64,000 nucleotides of DNA from Parvicella tangerina (GTDB taxonomy: Bacteria; Bacteroidota; Bacteroidia; Flavobacteriales_D; Parvicellaceae): assembly GCF_907165195.1 (NCBI RefSeq), contig NZ_OU015584.1:558001-622000 (forward strand), read 5' to 3'. Below the pieces are notes generated by a model. That model did no database searches, was not told the DNA's origin, and worked only from the letters and a program-made list of their open reading frames with translations. Numbering within the stretch: the stretch's first letter is position 1; each line of letters starts with the position of its first letter. Shown in pieces: positions 25,383 to 34,951 of this stretch. The translations under genes were made by a program, and so were the position numbers.

Positions 25383-28300
25383 CTCGTCAATTCTATGTAT
25401 CCTGTAAATGTTTTCTCACCTATTTCTATGGAGTAATAGTAAACGCCAGCGGGTAACGCTTGTCCTTGACTGTTCAATCCATTCCAGCTACTGTCAAAGT
25501 TGTTGTAGGCTGCTGTTTCCCAAACCACATCTCCCCAACGATTAAAAATACTGCATGGATAGGTCCCCTCATTCGGTAAGCCCTCTATAAACCAAGAATC
25601 ATTAATGTTATCGTTGTTTGGAGTTATACCCGTATAGAAGATCAATTCGCACGGAGCAGATAGATTAACATGCACGGTGTCAGAAAATGTACAATTTTTA
25701 CTATCACTTACAACTACAACATATTGTCCGTCAGCAAGTTCTTCGAACAATGGAGTGGGTAGAAATGAAGAACCTCCGTCTATACTGTACAAATAAGGTG
25801 CGAAGCCACCTTCAGCGTCTATTTCTATAACCCCTTCTAAAGCATAGCAGAATGTTTCAGTAATGTAAGCGTACATGTTAATATTTGATACATTGATAGT
25901 AACGGAGTCTTTGTGCTCACAAGCAGGACTAGTAGCGGTTGTCCAAATCAATGAAAATGTTCCAGTCTCGGTTGCCGAAAAATTAGTGTTACTAATCGAG
26001 TCGTCATTCAAAGATAATTCTGGAGGATACGTCCAATATCCATATCCAAATGCTGGGTTATTTGCATTTAAAGACCCATTCAATGAACAAAAAGTGGTAT
26101 CGTTTCCAGCGGAAGAAAGTGGCGTTCCTATAAAGTTTGTTTGGTAAAAATCAGCAAAACATCCGGTTGTATCTACAACTGAGACTCCGTAATCATCACC
26201 ATTTGTAACTGGTGAGATCACACTTGTTCCGTTTTGGATTATTGTCGTAGGAGTTACCGATGCCCATGAGGGAGTTATGTTTGTCAATGTGAACGAAGAG
26301 CCATCAGCCGCTGGAAGTCCACCAGAAACTTGAATGGTTACGCTACTGTCTAAACAGTTCTCCGTAAAAACTCCTTTGATTTGTGGTAGCAGTTTCACTT
26401 CTATGCTATCTAAAGCATAGCATCTATTTCCCAAAGTACTGTTATAAACGGTTACTGTATTTGAATTATACATGGTATAAGGCACCAGAAATAAAGTGGT
26501 GTCATCAATGGTATTAACAAAAGGTTGAAAGTTAGCTGTATCGTTGATGATGGTCCATGAATGTCCTGTTTGCGTGGCGGTTACACCAGAAAAACAGGAG
26601 TTGCCCGCATAAAGGTCTTCTGGGGCAAAATTATTGGGCGAACAGTTGTAAATGTCCATTCCTAATTGCGGACTATAAGGTGCCGAACTTCCTGGGTAGA
26701 GAGGATGAGGATCCCATACACTTCCAAGTTCAGGCGCAATTTCGAGCGTGTCTCCGTAACAAAGTTTGAGGTCGTTTATATTGGTTTGAACACCATTTAC
26801 AAAGGCTTCGAAGTTGGGTAGTGAAGCATTGCAGTCACAAAGAGTAGGGTGAACTGTCATTGTGAACGTTGCGGTCGCGGGACAAACCCCCGGAGTATTG
26901 TAGTAAATAATATACGTGCCAGGAGTAGAGTTGCCAAAATCAATTTCACCAGTTGTAGGGTTTAGATCTAGTCCTGAGGCAGCGCTAAAGGTTCCTCCAG
27001 AGATTGAGGGCATTACACTAGGAGATATATTTCCATTGTAGGAGCAATAATAGCTCTCTGCGTAGCTGAAAGTAGTGTATGGCACGTCTGTAATAGTAAC
27101 ATCAAAAGTAGCAGAAGAACTACAAGCCCCTGGACTTGTGTAGGTTATCGTATAAGTTCCTGGGTACGAAAAATAGGTATAGATAGCACCTGTTGTGGAA
27201 CTTATCCAGAGCAAGGACGAACTGGAAGAAAAAGTTCCTCCTGCAACGGAAACAGTAGGATACGGGTAGGGATCATTTTGACAGTAGCTGCTTGATGGGT
27301 AACTCAGGGACACCGTTGGTGTTGTGCCAACGGTGAAGTTTTGAATGGCCGTATCTGGGCATACTCCCGTTGTAATATACTGGATACCATATAAACCATT
27401 ACTGGATGCATCAAGGTCGATATCTCCTGAAGATGGAACTAATGATAGACCCGCTGCGCTGCTAAATGTTCCTCCTGGTGTGTCAATTGTAGATGGAGAG
27501 ATCACGCCTGTTGCAGCCGCATCGCAATACGTATAGGAAGGATAGGTGAAATTAGGGCTAGGTACAGATAAAACATCGACTGTGAAATATGCAGTATCCT
27601 TACAAGATCCAGATGTTACGTAACGTATGTCGTAGGTATTGGCACTTGACGCACTTAAGTTCAGTTGTCCAGTGAGTGGGTCGATATTCAGTCCTGTAGG
27701 AACTGCTGTGAAATTACCACCTGTAGCTGCAATAGAATCTGGTAATGGGTTTCCTAGGTTCTTGCAATAAGAAGAATTATCATAGCTAAAGTAGGGGTCC
27801 TTAGTATTCGCAAATGTTAAAATAAATTCACTAAAGGCAGAGCAATTGTTCAGTGTATCTGAGTAGTGGGTTATTGTATAGGTTCCTTCATGTGAAGCAT
27901 CAAAGTCAATTTCTCCTGTCAAACTATCTAAAACTAACCCGTTACTTGATACAAATATTCCCCCAGGATCAGCTATGTACGAAGGCAGTATGGTACCTGT
28001 AGCGTCACAAAACAAATTTGAAGCGTAAGCAAAGTCAGGATCTGGTACGTCCAAAACCTCAAATGTGAAGTATGTACTATCTCCACAGGGTCCTTGCGTT
28101 TTGTACTTGATCGTGTAAACTCCTGCGGTGGATAAATCCAAATCGATCAACCCATTTTGTGGGTCAATGACAAGTCCTGCAGGAGAAGCAGAAAACTCAC
28201 CTCCACCATGGTTAACCGTGTCAGGAGCGATGGGATCATTGAATTTACAGTCTTCAGTGACAGGGTAAGTGAAATAGGGGTCAAAATAGTCCGTTATTGT

Positions 28301-30112
28301 AACTTCATGAACAGTAGAATCTGAACATACATCAGAAACAACACGTATAACTTCATAAGTCCCTAGCAAAGAGTTGTCAGTATCTATCTCTCCTGTTGTG
28401 GAGTCTACAATGAGATCTGGATAGTCAGGACTGTAAAAATAACTTGTTAAGAGAGAGCCTGTTTGTGTATGGATGGAGTCTGGAAACACATTGATGGCAT
28501 CCAGAATACACATTTCATAGCTTTCATAAGTGAAGTAAGAGTTAAGTTCTTTCACATAGATATGGGCGCTATCTACTTCAGAACACAATCCACCAGTATT
28601 GTAATATATAGCCGTGATAGTATCTTTCTTTGCCGAGGTCCAGTTCACGAGACCGTTGATGCTATCAGTGAATACTAGATTCGAGTCGGTTGACCAAAAG
28701 TGTCCGTTTCCTGGAGTGACAATCGAATCAAAGGGGATGACAAGTGCTGGGTCTTCAAATGCGCAAATAGTGTCCTTAAGGAAAAAATGTGGATCCTCGG
28801 CCGGAGCGATGGAAACTTCAAAAGAACCAACGCCTGAACAAGTATTAGGCTGATTAAATACCGTGTAGGTGCCAGGCAACGTATTGAGTAAGTCAATCAC
28901 ACCACTCGAAGAATCAACAACGATATCGGATTGGTTCGTGTAGAAATTTGTGCTACTAGGGTCGGCTATGAAGTCTGGTGCATACGTAGTTCCTCCGTTC
29001 ACACATTTCACACTAGAAGGGTAGGTGAAAGTGGAGTCAAGAACAGGGGTTAGGTCTACGGTCATAAAACTTGAATTGGTACACCCGTCAGAAGTAGTGA
29101 TATCCAGAATGTAGGTCCCAGATGGAATATTATAAAGGGTGTCAACAGAATTATAGTAAGTGGTTGTCGAGTCTGCAGTAATCACTCTAATCGTATCTCC
29201 AGCAGGGAAATCAGTCCACACATATTGAACGGGAAATACGCCAAGAGTACTTGCTGAGATATATGAGTTTTGAGAATACTCACAAATTTCATTTCCTTGT
29301 GTTAAGTTAATTTGACAGTGTGGTTCAACCACTACTTGCACCGTATCTGCTCCTTCACAGGGAGTATTCCCAACAGAATAAATCACCTCATGAGATCCAA
29401 CACCAGCAGCAATGGGATCAAATTGTCCACTAACTGGGTTTATACAAGAGCCACAACTTGCTGTCCATGTACCTCCTCCAGTAGCAGCAGCCATTGGAAA
29501 CACACCACTCGTATCAGTAAGAGTAGGTGGCGGTATGATCGTAGCATCAAATGCTCCTGTCCCAGCTCCGCCAGGGCATAACTCTAGAGTGAAACTATTA
29601 AGAACATCATCGTAATCATGAGCTATAATCATGATTTGTTGTCCTGCAGTTACATAAGGCGCAGCAACAATACTCGGACAGCCTGTACATGAACTTCCAA
29701 ATTGGGTACAGCCAACTGATTGCGTGGAATAGTTGCAGGCAATTTGATTATTACTGTCTAAAACGGCTGTACAAGGGTCAACGCCAGAGGGAATGTCGTA
29801 CACTACAAAGTCTAGGTGCCCTGTTGGTACATCCCCCATAATCTGTAAGTTCAGTGGGCCCGAAGAAGTGATGTGCAAAAGAACGAAACCAAAGCCATAA
29901 TCACTTCCATACTCTCCAGTGCCACAACCTTGTGGGTTGATATAGTCAAAGGGAGGTCCTGCAGCTGTAGAGATGAAAGGGAAACTAGTAGTTACTCCTG
30001 GTTGACAAATCGAAGCCTGAATATTACAACTGGACTGACCTTGAGTTTCCGTGATAAAGATCAGGACGAACAAAAAAGATAATAGTCGATTTAAATAGGT
30101 ACGTATGTTCAC
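25379..30112 (-). CDS. Giant repeat adhesin with gliding-motility-type (type B) T9SS C-terminal domain
   Basis: A 1577-residue secreted protein. Signal peptide at about residues 1-25; an N-terminal domain rich in Cys and Gly (CNIQASICQPGV...); nine repeats of about 75-85 residues between about 355 and 1085; a middle region of non-repeat beta domains; and a C-terminal CHU_C/type B sorting domain (GITPNNDNINDSWFIEG ... IFNRWGDVVWE ... GVYYYSIEIG). It should be exported by T9SS and remain on the cell surface, like SprB-type adhesins. It is the first gene of the adhesin-PorP-OmpA operon. A TAGATTTG element lies about 47 bases upstream of the ATG. Confidence 0.93.
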   Translation of the reverse strand: MNIRTYLNRLLSFLFVLIFITETQGQSSCNIQASICQPGVTTSFPFISTAAGPPFDYINPQGCGTGEYGSDYGFGFVLLHITSSGPLNLQIMGDVPTGHLDFVVYDIPSGVDPCTAVLDSNNQIACNYSTQSVGCTQFGSSCTGCPSIVAAPYVTAGQQIMIIAHDYDDVLNSFTLELCPGGAGTGAFDATIIPPPTLTDTSGVFPMAAATGGGTWTASCGSCINPVSGQFDPIAAGVGSHEVIYSVGNTPCEGADTVQVVVEPHCQINLTQGNEICEYSQNSYISASTLGVFPVQYVWTDFPAGDTIRVITADSTTTYYNSVDTLYNIPSGTYILDITTSDGCTNSSFMTVDLTPVLDSTFTYPSSVKCVNGGTTYAPDFIADPSSTNFYTNQSDIVVDSSSGVIDLLNTLPGTYTVFNQPNTCSGVGSFEVSIAPAEDPHFFLKDTICAFEDPALVIPFDSIVTPGNGHFWSTDSNLVFTDSINGLVNWTSAKKDTITAIYYNTGGLCSEVDSAHIYVKELNSYFTYESYEMCILDAINVFPDSIHTQTGSLLTSYFYSPDYPDLIVDSTTGEIDTDNSLLGTYEVIRVVSDVCSDSTVHEVTITDYFDPYFTYPVTEDCKFNDPIAPDTVNHGGGEFSASPAGLVIDPQNGLIDLDLSTAGVYTIKYKTQGPCGDSTYFTFEVLDVPDPDFAYASNLFCDATGTILPSYIADPGGIFVSSNGLVLDSLTGEIDFDASHEGTYTITHYSDTLNNCSAFSEFILTFANTKDPYFSYDNSSYCKNLGNPLPDSIAATGGNFTAVPTGLNIDPLTGQLNLSASSANTYDIRYVTSGSCKDTAYFTVDVLSVPSPNFTYPSYTYCDAAATGVISPSTIDTPGGTFSSAAGLSLVPSSGDIDLDASSNGLYGIQYITTGVCPDTAIQNFTVGTTPTVSLSYPSSSYCQNDPYPYPTVSVAGGTFSSSSSLLWISSTTGAIYTYFSYPGTYTITYTSPGACSSSATFDVTITDVPYTTFSYAESYYCSYNGNISPSVMPSISGGTFSAASGLDLNPTTGEIDFGNSTPGTYIIYYNTPGVCPATATFTMTVHPTLCDCNASLPNFEAFVNGVQTNINDLKLCYGDTLEIAPELGSVWDPHPLYPGSSAPYSPQLGMDIYNCSPNNFAPEDLYAGNSCFSGVTATQTGHSWTIINDTANFQPFVNTIDDTTLFLVPYTMYNSNTVTVYNSTLGNRCYALDSIEVKLLPQIKGVFTENCLDSSVTIQVSGGLPAADGSSFTLTNITPSWASVTPTTIIQNGTSVISPVTNGDDYGVSVVDTTGCFADFYQTNFIGTPLSSAGNDTTFCSLNGSLNANNPAFGYGYWTYPPELSLNDDSISNTNFSATETGTFSLIWTTATSPACEHKDSVTINVSNINMYAYITETFCYALEGVIEIDAEGGFAPYLYSIDGGSSFLPTPLFEELADGQYVVVVSDSKNCTFSDTVHVNLSAPCELIFYTGITPNNDNINDSWFIEGLPNEGTYPCSIFNRWGDVVWETAAYNNFDSSWNGLNSQGQALPAGVYYYSIEIGEKTFTGYIELTR
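26860..29040 (-). repeat. Nine tandem ~80-residue repeats within the adhesin gene
   Basis: Units have the form FxYPSxxYC ... GGxFSxxxGLxxxPxTGEIDLxxSxPGTYxIxYxTxGxC...xFxV, each with two conserved Cys. Later copies (5-9) are more alike than copies 1-3, suggesting expansion at the C-terminal side of the array. Confidence 0.82.
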
Positions 30113-30159
30113 GGTCAGGTAGTGTATAGTTTTCTCAAATAAGTGGTTTTAGAGAAGGA

Positions 30160-30167
30160 CAAATCTA
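30160..30167 (-). promoter_or_regulatory. -7 promoter element (TAGATTTG) of the adhesin-PorP-OmpA operon
   Basis: Exact TAnnTTTG match on the reverse strand, with a TTTG at 30192-30195 about 24 bases upstream that could be the -33 element. The rest of the 214-base divergent gap (30113-30326) holds only the tsaB promoter and AT-rich sequence. Confidence 0.55.
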
Positions 30168-30301
30168 AGAAAAAAAATAGTTTTGGGAAGACAAAGAAGT
30201 ATTCAATAGTACATTTTTTGATGAATGAACTCCTTTAGGCGTTGTTTTAGTCCAAATCCTATTTAAGGAAAGGGTTAGAGTGGATACATTTTGTTTTCAG
30301 C

Positions 30302-30309
30302 TATCTTTA
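30302..30309 (+). promoter_or_regulatory. -7-like promoter element (TATCTTTA) of tsaB
   Basis: Seven of eight positions fit TAnnTTTG. It lies 17 bases before the ATG at 30327. Confidence 0.4.
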
Positions 30310-30326
30310 CCGTCCAAATTAGAATC

Positions 30327-30992
30327 ATGTCAACGCTAATATTAAACATAGAAACATCTGGAAAGACTTGTTCTGTTTGCTTGGGTAAAGATGGACAGAT
30401 TCTGGGAGTGAATGAAGTACATCCTGAAGGTTACGTGCATGCTGAACAGTTGAATATATTGATTGAGAGCCTATTGAGAGATAATGAAGTTACCATGCGT
30501 GATCTTGATGCTGTTGCTGTTTCTGCTGGCCCAGGGTCTTATACTGGTTTGAGAATTGGTGTAGCCAGTGCCAAGGGGTTTTGCTATGCACTCGGAATAC
30601 CTCTGATCGCTCTGAATTCTCTTGAGATAATGATGCAGGTCTATCATCAATGGTTCAAGTTAGAAGAGGCAATGTATGTTCCGATGATCGATGCAAGAAG
30701 AATGGAGGTTTATATGGCTGCTTATGAGAAAGGTGCGGAAATTATTCCTCCAGAAGCAAAGGTTATAGATGAAACCTTTATGCAGAATACAAAAAAAGAC
30801 GTTGTTTTATTTGGTGATGGAGCGGATAAGCTAAAAGAGCTTAAGTTTTCTGATAAGATTAAAATTAAGGAAGGATTTCAAACCTCAGCTTCTGGAATGG
30901 TTGATTTGTCCTATCAAAAGTATATCAATGACGATTTTGAAGATGTAGCTTATTTCGATCCGTTATATCTCAAAGAGTTTAAAACAAATTAG
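30327..30992 (+). CDS. tsaB: tRNA threonylcarbamoyladenosine biosynthesis protein TsaB
   Basis: A 221-residue ASKHA-fold protein, partner of TsaD in N6-threonylcarbamoyl-adenosine (t6A37) formation on ANN-decoding tRNAs. The start is ATG 30327, giving the typical MSTLILNIETSGKTCSVCL opening; an in-frame TTG at 30291 would add an untypical extension. The conserved AVSAGPGSYTGLRIGVASAKGF-type segment (about residues 66-87) is intact, as is PMIDARRMEVY. Its stop is followed 6 bases later by a membrane glycosyltransferase-like gene. TsaD/TsaE are not in the window. Confidence 0.93.
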   Translation: MSTLILNIETSGKTCSVCLGKDGQILGVNEVHPEGYVHAEQLNILIESLLRDNEVTMRDLDAVAVSAGPGSYTGLRIGVASAKGFCYALGIPLIALNSLEIMMQVYHQWFKLEEAMYVPMIDARRMEVYMAAYEKGAEIIPPEAKVIDETFMQNTKKDVVLFGDGADKLKELKFSDKIKIKEGFQTSASGMVDLSYQKYINDDFEDVAYFDPLYLKEFKTN

Positions 30993-30998
30993 ATCGTT

Positions 30999-32423
30999 TT
31001 GGCGGTTAGATCTTCCAAACAGGAACAAGTACAGTTGATCTCAATTGTAATTGGCATTGCGATTCTGAAGTTCATATTGCTCTTCGTAAGTCAGACAACA
31101 GATCCTGATGCAGTAGTTCGAATAATAAAAAGTACGGAATGGAAGCAAGATCCTCATTGGGTGGGGAGTAATGTTTGGGGACCGTTTAATTACTACCTCC
31201 ACGGAATTGGACTTATGATCTGTAATGATTTGGTCATTACTCCTAAATTAATCAATACATTACTCAGCATCATTACCATCCTTCCTGTTTATAAGATGCT
31301 GCGGATTGATTTTAATCACCACATCTCGTTGGTAACTGTGATGGTCTTTGCGCTATCTCCACTCGTTTTTCGAAACGCTTTGATGGCAATGACAGAAACA
31401 CCTTATGTCTTGTTTATTTCCGTCAGCATCTGGATGCTAAGAAAGTATTTCGTAGAAAAGACGATTTTAACACTATTGTTGTCTGGACTGTCTATGACCA
31501 TTGCAGCAGGATTTAGGTATGAGGCCTGGGCATTGATGTTTGTTTTTGCTATAATCCTTTTAATCAAGAAACATTTTAAGGCTGTAGTTATTTTTAGCCT
31601 GGTTGCCGGTGTTTTTCCTGTCATTTGGCTAATTAGTAATCACTTGTTTACTGGTGATTTTTTATGGAGTTTAAAAGGGAATAATCACTGGACTCTTGAA
31701 GTAATGAAAACAAATGAGAAAGTGTCTTTTGAAGGCTTGCTAAGGAGGGTTTGGTTTATACCTTTCATGTTCTTCATCGCACTAGGTCCGGTTTTTAGCT
31801 TTGGGTTTTTAAGGGGGCTCAGATCTAACAAGCAGAAGATTTGGTTGCTTCCTTTGGGATTCGTTTTCACGTTGCTGATGTATAAATCCTTAAATGGCAC
31901 ACTGTTGCATCATCCAAGATTTGCAATCACTTTATTGGTCTTGTCTTTGCCCTTCCTTGCCGGAGGACTAGAATTGATTTTGAGAAAAACAAAGCATAAA
32001 TTGATCGTTGGGAGTGGTTTTGCACTGTCCATTCTGGGTAGCCTAGTTTATAATGTGGATAATATTGCCCCAATACCAATGTTAAAGGATCAAAGAGTGG
32101 CAACAATGGTGGCACGAACAAGTGTTTCATCAAAAGAGAAAAATGCAGTATTCATAGATTTTGTGGGATGGCAAGAAACTTATTTTATCGCCCTGCACTT
32201 CTATGAAAGGTTTGATCAAGTTTTTATTGTGGGAGGGTATGATGATGATGACACGAAGAGCAGGAAGTATGGTGAGTTCATAGCGTTGTCTGGAACAAAG
32301 CACTTGGTGCTGAATTGTGAAGAGAATACACAGAACATTATGATGTTCGGACCGTTTATAAAAAAAGAGTTAGTTCATCTAATGTATAAGGATCTTGAAA
32401 GTCTTTGTCAATCAGGAGATTAG
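30999..32423 (+). CDS. GT-C-like (ArnT/PMT-type) membrane glycosyltransferase family protein
   Basis: A 474-residue polytopic protein with about nine to ten helices. The first extracytoplasmic loop (about residues 40-75: TDPDAVVRIIKSTEW, NVWGPFNYYLHG) carries the acidic residues seen in GT-C enzymes that use lipid-linked sugar donors, and the later membrane region (LAMTETPYVLFISVSIWMLRKYF, FRYEAWALMFVFA) resembles the ArnT/PMT superfamily. A soluble C-terminal domain of about 100 residues follows. The start is a TTG at 30999, 6 bases after tsaB; no Met gives the first helix. Substrate unknown. The 3' end overlaps the convergent waaA gene by 12 bases. Confidence 0.7.
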   Translation: MAVRSSKQEQVQLISIVIGIAILKFILLFVSQTTDPDAVVRIIKSTEWKQDPHWVGSNVWGPFNYYLHGIGLMICNDLVITPKLINTLLSIITILPVYKMLRIDFNHHISLVTVMVFALSPLVFRNALMAMTETPYVLFISVSIWMLRKYFVEKTILTLLLSGLSMTIAAGFRYEAWALMFVFAIILLIKKHFKAVVIFSLVAGVFPVIWLISNHLFTGDFLWSLKGNNHWTLEVMKTNEKVSFEGLLRRVWFIPFMFFIALGPVFSFGFLRGLRSNKQKIWLLPLGFVFTLLMYKSLNGTLLHHPRFAITLLVLSLPFLAGGLELILRKTKHKLIVGSGFALSILGSLVYNVDNIAPIPMLKDQRVATMVARTSVSSKEKNAVFIDFVGWQETYFIALHFYERFDQVFIVGGYDDDDTKSRKYGEFIALSGTKHLVLNCEENTQNIMMFGPFIKKELVHLMYKDLESLCQSGD

Positions 32424-33656
32424 TTCCATTGCCTTTTCAAAAACAATGTTCGTAGCCCCTTGATGCTTGTAAACGAATTCTTTGCATTGTTTCTGACATT
32501 GAGATAATAACGCTGGGTCATCCAGTAGTTTATTTAATGCATCGTCAAAATCTTCTTCTTTAATGCTGAAGCTACCACCTTCTTGTGCTAATTCAATACC
32601 TTCTGGGTACTTTTTGATGTTCCCACCATAGATTAGTGCATTTCCCATAGCACAGGCTTCCAGAATGTTGTGCAAGGCATTTGTAAAACCTCCACCAATA
32701 AATGCAATGTCACCATATTGATAGAGGTTAGATAACATTCCTATATTGTCAATCAGTATGATCTTTGTTGTAGAAATATTATCCTTGTTAAGCCGTGAAT
32801 AGCGAGTTAGTCCACGCTCAATTTTTTGTTCAATCTCAATCAGATGGTTTTCTGCAATATCATGGGGAGCAATGATTAGCTTTAAATCGTCACGTATGAA
32901 CGTTGATAAATAATTGGCAATTAGCTCTTCCTCAATTGGCCAACTGCTTCCCGCAATTAGAATTTTGCAGTTCTTGGCAAACAATTCAATTAATGGAATG
33001 GGTACACATCTTTCAGCATTTTGGATTACTTTATCAAAGCGGGTGTCACCACATATACCGGCATTGCTAAAGCCATTTTTTGTAAGTACATTTTCACTCG
33101 ATGTATTGATACAGAGAATTGAATCGATCTTTTGCATGATTTGACGTTGCCACTTCGACCCGCTCTTAAAGTAAAATTGTCCTTCTCGAAAGTTTGAGCT
33201 GAAGAATAGAGTTGGTATTTTTCTCGATTGCAAGGTCTCCAGAAAATTAAACCAGAAGTCATATTTTACGAAAATTGCAAGTTTCGGACTTACACAGTGT
33301 ATAAATTTCTGGGCGTTTTGTTTGGTATCTAAAGGAATATAGAAAACGCCATCTACCAACGGATAGTCCTTGTCCATTTCATAACCGGAAGGGCTAAAGA
33401 ATGTAACGAGGATTTTTTCGTTTTTAAATTTAGGACTTTCTCTAAATAGTTCTATCAATGGTTTAGCCATTTCAAACTCTCCCATAGAGGAAGCATGAAT
33501 CCAAACGACATTTTTGAGTTTTGATTCCTTAAGCTTTTGCAGCCAGTTTTTTCTTCCTTCAATCCATTTAATTGCCTTGGAAGAACCCATCAAACCAGCC
33601 GTAAGAACTCCAAGCTTGTAGGCTCTTATTCCTATGTTGTATAGAGGCTTCAACAT
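32412..33656 (-). CDS. waaA: 3-deoxy-D-manno-octulosonic acid (Kdo) transferase
   Basis: A 414-residue GT-B glycosyltransferase (KdtA/WaaA), which adds Kdo to lipid IVA on the inner face of the cytoplasmic membrane. N-terminal anchor followed by VVWIHASSMGEFEMAKPLIE (about residues 49-68), the FVKYDFWFNF segment near 128, and the C-terminal nucleotide-binding motifs IAGSSWPIEEE and FIGGGFTNALHNILEACAMGNALIYG near 316-340. Length is normal. It overlaps the upstream outer-membrane-like gene by 7 bases and the convergent GT-C gene by 12 bases. Together with lpxK and lptB it is one of several LPS-pathway genes in the window. Confidence 0.94.
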   Translation of the reverse strand: MLKPLYNIGIRAYKLGVLTAGLMGSSKAIKWIEGRKNWLQKLKESKLKNVVWIHASSMGEFEMAKPLIELFRESPKFKNEKILVTFFSPSGYEMDKDYPLVDGVFYIPLDTKQNAQKFIHCVSPKLAIFVKYDFWFNFLETLQSRKIPTLFFSSNFREGQFYFKSGSKWQRQIMQKIDSILCINTSSENVLTKNGFSNAGICGDTRFDKVIQNAERCVPIPLIELFAKNCKILIAGSSWPIEEELIANYLSTFIRDDLKLIIAPHDIAENHLIEIEQKIERGLTRYSRLNKDNISTTKIILIDNIGMLSNLYQYGDIAFIGGGFTNALHNILEACAMGNALIYGGNIKKYPEGIELAQEGGSFSIKEEDFDDALNKLLDDPALLSQCQKQCKEFVYKHQGATNIVFEKAMELIS

Positions 33657-34387
33657 GCTGGAGCTTTACGGTACACTGGGAAAATCCATCCTACTCGCAA
33701 ACCAATCATAAAATCCAAACGGTGTTCATTGTAAGGTCCTTCAAGATCAATCTGGTAATCCCTCATACCTTTCGTGAATCCTTGAATAAACTCAATGCCA
33801 ACGTGAAAATTCGTAAGATTGTTATTTCCAAGGTGTTGATAGCCAAAATACTGTTTCGTCATAACCCCAAGTGTTAATCGATCAAAATAGATGACGTTTT
33901 CATCATCCAATTGAGGAACAAGGTATTCTTGATTTTCAATCCTTATTTTGTGACGGATAAACCCGAGTCCAAATTTAGCAATCAAACCTGAGTTAGGATT
34001 AGGACCTATGACTGGAAAAACTCTTCCTAAATTGACACAGCCAGTAATACCTCTTTCATATACTTCAATATTTGCAGGACCACCATCATTGGCTATAATC
34101 TGTCTGTCTGAAGTGACAATAGGATCGAGTAAAGTCCCAATCTTGATATTCTTACTGAAAAGAAAAGTTCCCTCAAGTTCAATTTGCCAATTATTAGCCA
34201 GTTTCACCCCCCCGTTAACACCAATGTTACTATTCACGCCAAAAGTCTTTGCCATATCCAGCAAAGGAAGTTGTACTGCATAACTCGCACTGATTACAGG
34301 GGCCAATATAGTCGTGTCTCTAATGTTCTGTGCATTGAGATTGATTAGGCATAACGTAATCGATAGAGAGAGAAAAAACTTTTTCAT
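33650..34387 (-). CDS. Predicted outer-membrane protein of unknown function
   Basis: About 245 residues from the ATG at 34387 (a longer in-frame start at 34414 would bury the signal peptide). Signal peptide MKKFFLSLSITLCLINLNAQ. The rest has alternating hydrophobic strands and glycine-rich turns (VNGGVKLANNWQIELEGTFLFS, LIAKFGLGFIRHKIRI, DFMIGLRVGWIFPV), as expected for a small outer-membrane beta-barrel. I do not recognise a family. It precedes and overlaps waaA, so the two are likely co-transcribed. Confidence 0.65.
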   Translation of the reverse strand: MKKFFLSLSITLCLINLNAQNIRDTTILAPVISASYAVQLPLLDMAKTFGVNSNIGVNGGVKLANNWQIELEGTFLFSKNIKIGTLLDPIVTSDRQIIANDGGPANIEVYERGITGCVNLGRVFPVIGPNPNSGLIAKFGLGFIRHKIRIENQEYLVPQLDDENVIYFDRLTLGVMTKQYFGYQHLGNNNLTNFHVGIEFIQGFTKGMRDYQIDLEGPYNEHRLDFMIGLRVGWIFPVYRKAPAC

Positions 34388-34428
34388 TGGGAAAGAACGA
34401 TGCTTTAAATCCATTATTGTACCTTAAA

Positions 34429-34863
34429 CTAATTATCAGCAGCAAACCATTCAGCATAGCTGTTTGCAGTTTCTCTCAGAAATACACTGTGAAGATCCAC
34501 ATTTTCAGGGAGGTGTTCTTTGATTATCCCAACGATTTCAATCAACATATTTTCACAGGTTGGCTGATAAGAAACGTATCTGATGCGATCATTTTTCTCC
34601 TCTAGTCCTTTGAACCGAGAGTCCTCTCTCAATATCAATCGATGGTCAAACTCCTCGTAAACAAATTTGCGGACAATTTTCTTAATATCTCCAAAGTCTA
34701 CCACCATTCCACAGTCAGACAGTCCACAATTATCTTTTGGCTCACCGATCACAGTAACCCTCAGGTGATAAGAGTGCCCATGAATATCCTTGCATTTTCC
34801 CGCATATCCATCTAGCGCGTGAGCTGTCTCAAAATCAAATTCTTTGGTCAACCTTATTTTCAT
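34429..34863 (-). CDS. queD: 6-carboxy-5,6,7,8-tetrahydropterin synthase (QueD)
   Basis: A 144-residue PTPS-family enzyme that converts 7,8-dihydroneopterin triphosphate to 6-carboxytetrahydropterin in queuosine/7-deazaguanine synthesis. Zinc ligands His15, His28 and His30 (FETAHALDG, DIHGHSYH), catalytic Cys24 and the GMVVDFGDIKK and EEFDHRLIL segments are present. The start is ATG 34863; the in-frame TTG at 34884 lies within the promoter element and would add seven untypical residues. It is transcribed divergently from the KPVIYLY gene cluster. No other que gene is in the window. Confidence 0.92.
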   Translation of the reverse strand: MKIRLTKEFDFETAHALDGYAGKCKDIHGHSYHLRVTVIGEPKDNCGLSDCGMVVDFGDIKKIVRKFVYEEFDHRLILREDSRFKGLEEKNDRIRYVSYQPTCENMLIEIVGIIKEHLPENVDLHSVFLRETANSYAEWFAADN

Positions 34864-34881
34864 TCGAATCAATCGTTTGCA

Positions 34882-34889
34882 CAAAAATA
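34882..34889 (-). promoter_or_regulatory. -7 promoter element (TATTTTTG) of queD
   Basis: Exact TAnnTTTG match on the reverse strand, 18 bases before the queD ATG. Confidence 0.55.
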
Positions 34890-34951
34890 CATTATATTTA
34901 TTGAACCAATTCTACCCGCTGGTGTACTATCAAACACAATAAACCACAAAA

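Noticed and set aside
26557-26769. Small + strand frames inside the giant adhesin and OmpA genes (e.g. 26557-26769, 29312-29581)
   Set aside because: All lie antisense to strongly supported long reading frames and show no family motifs or promoters.
26860-29040. Possible CRISPR or DNA-level tandem repeat array
   Set aside because: The periodicity is at protein level with ~230-base units of diverged DNA inside one open frame; no constant direct repeat with unique spacers is seen anywhere in the window.
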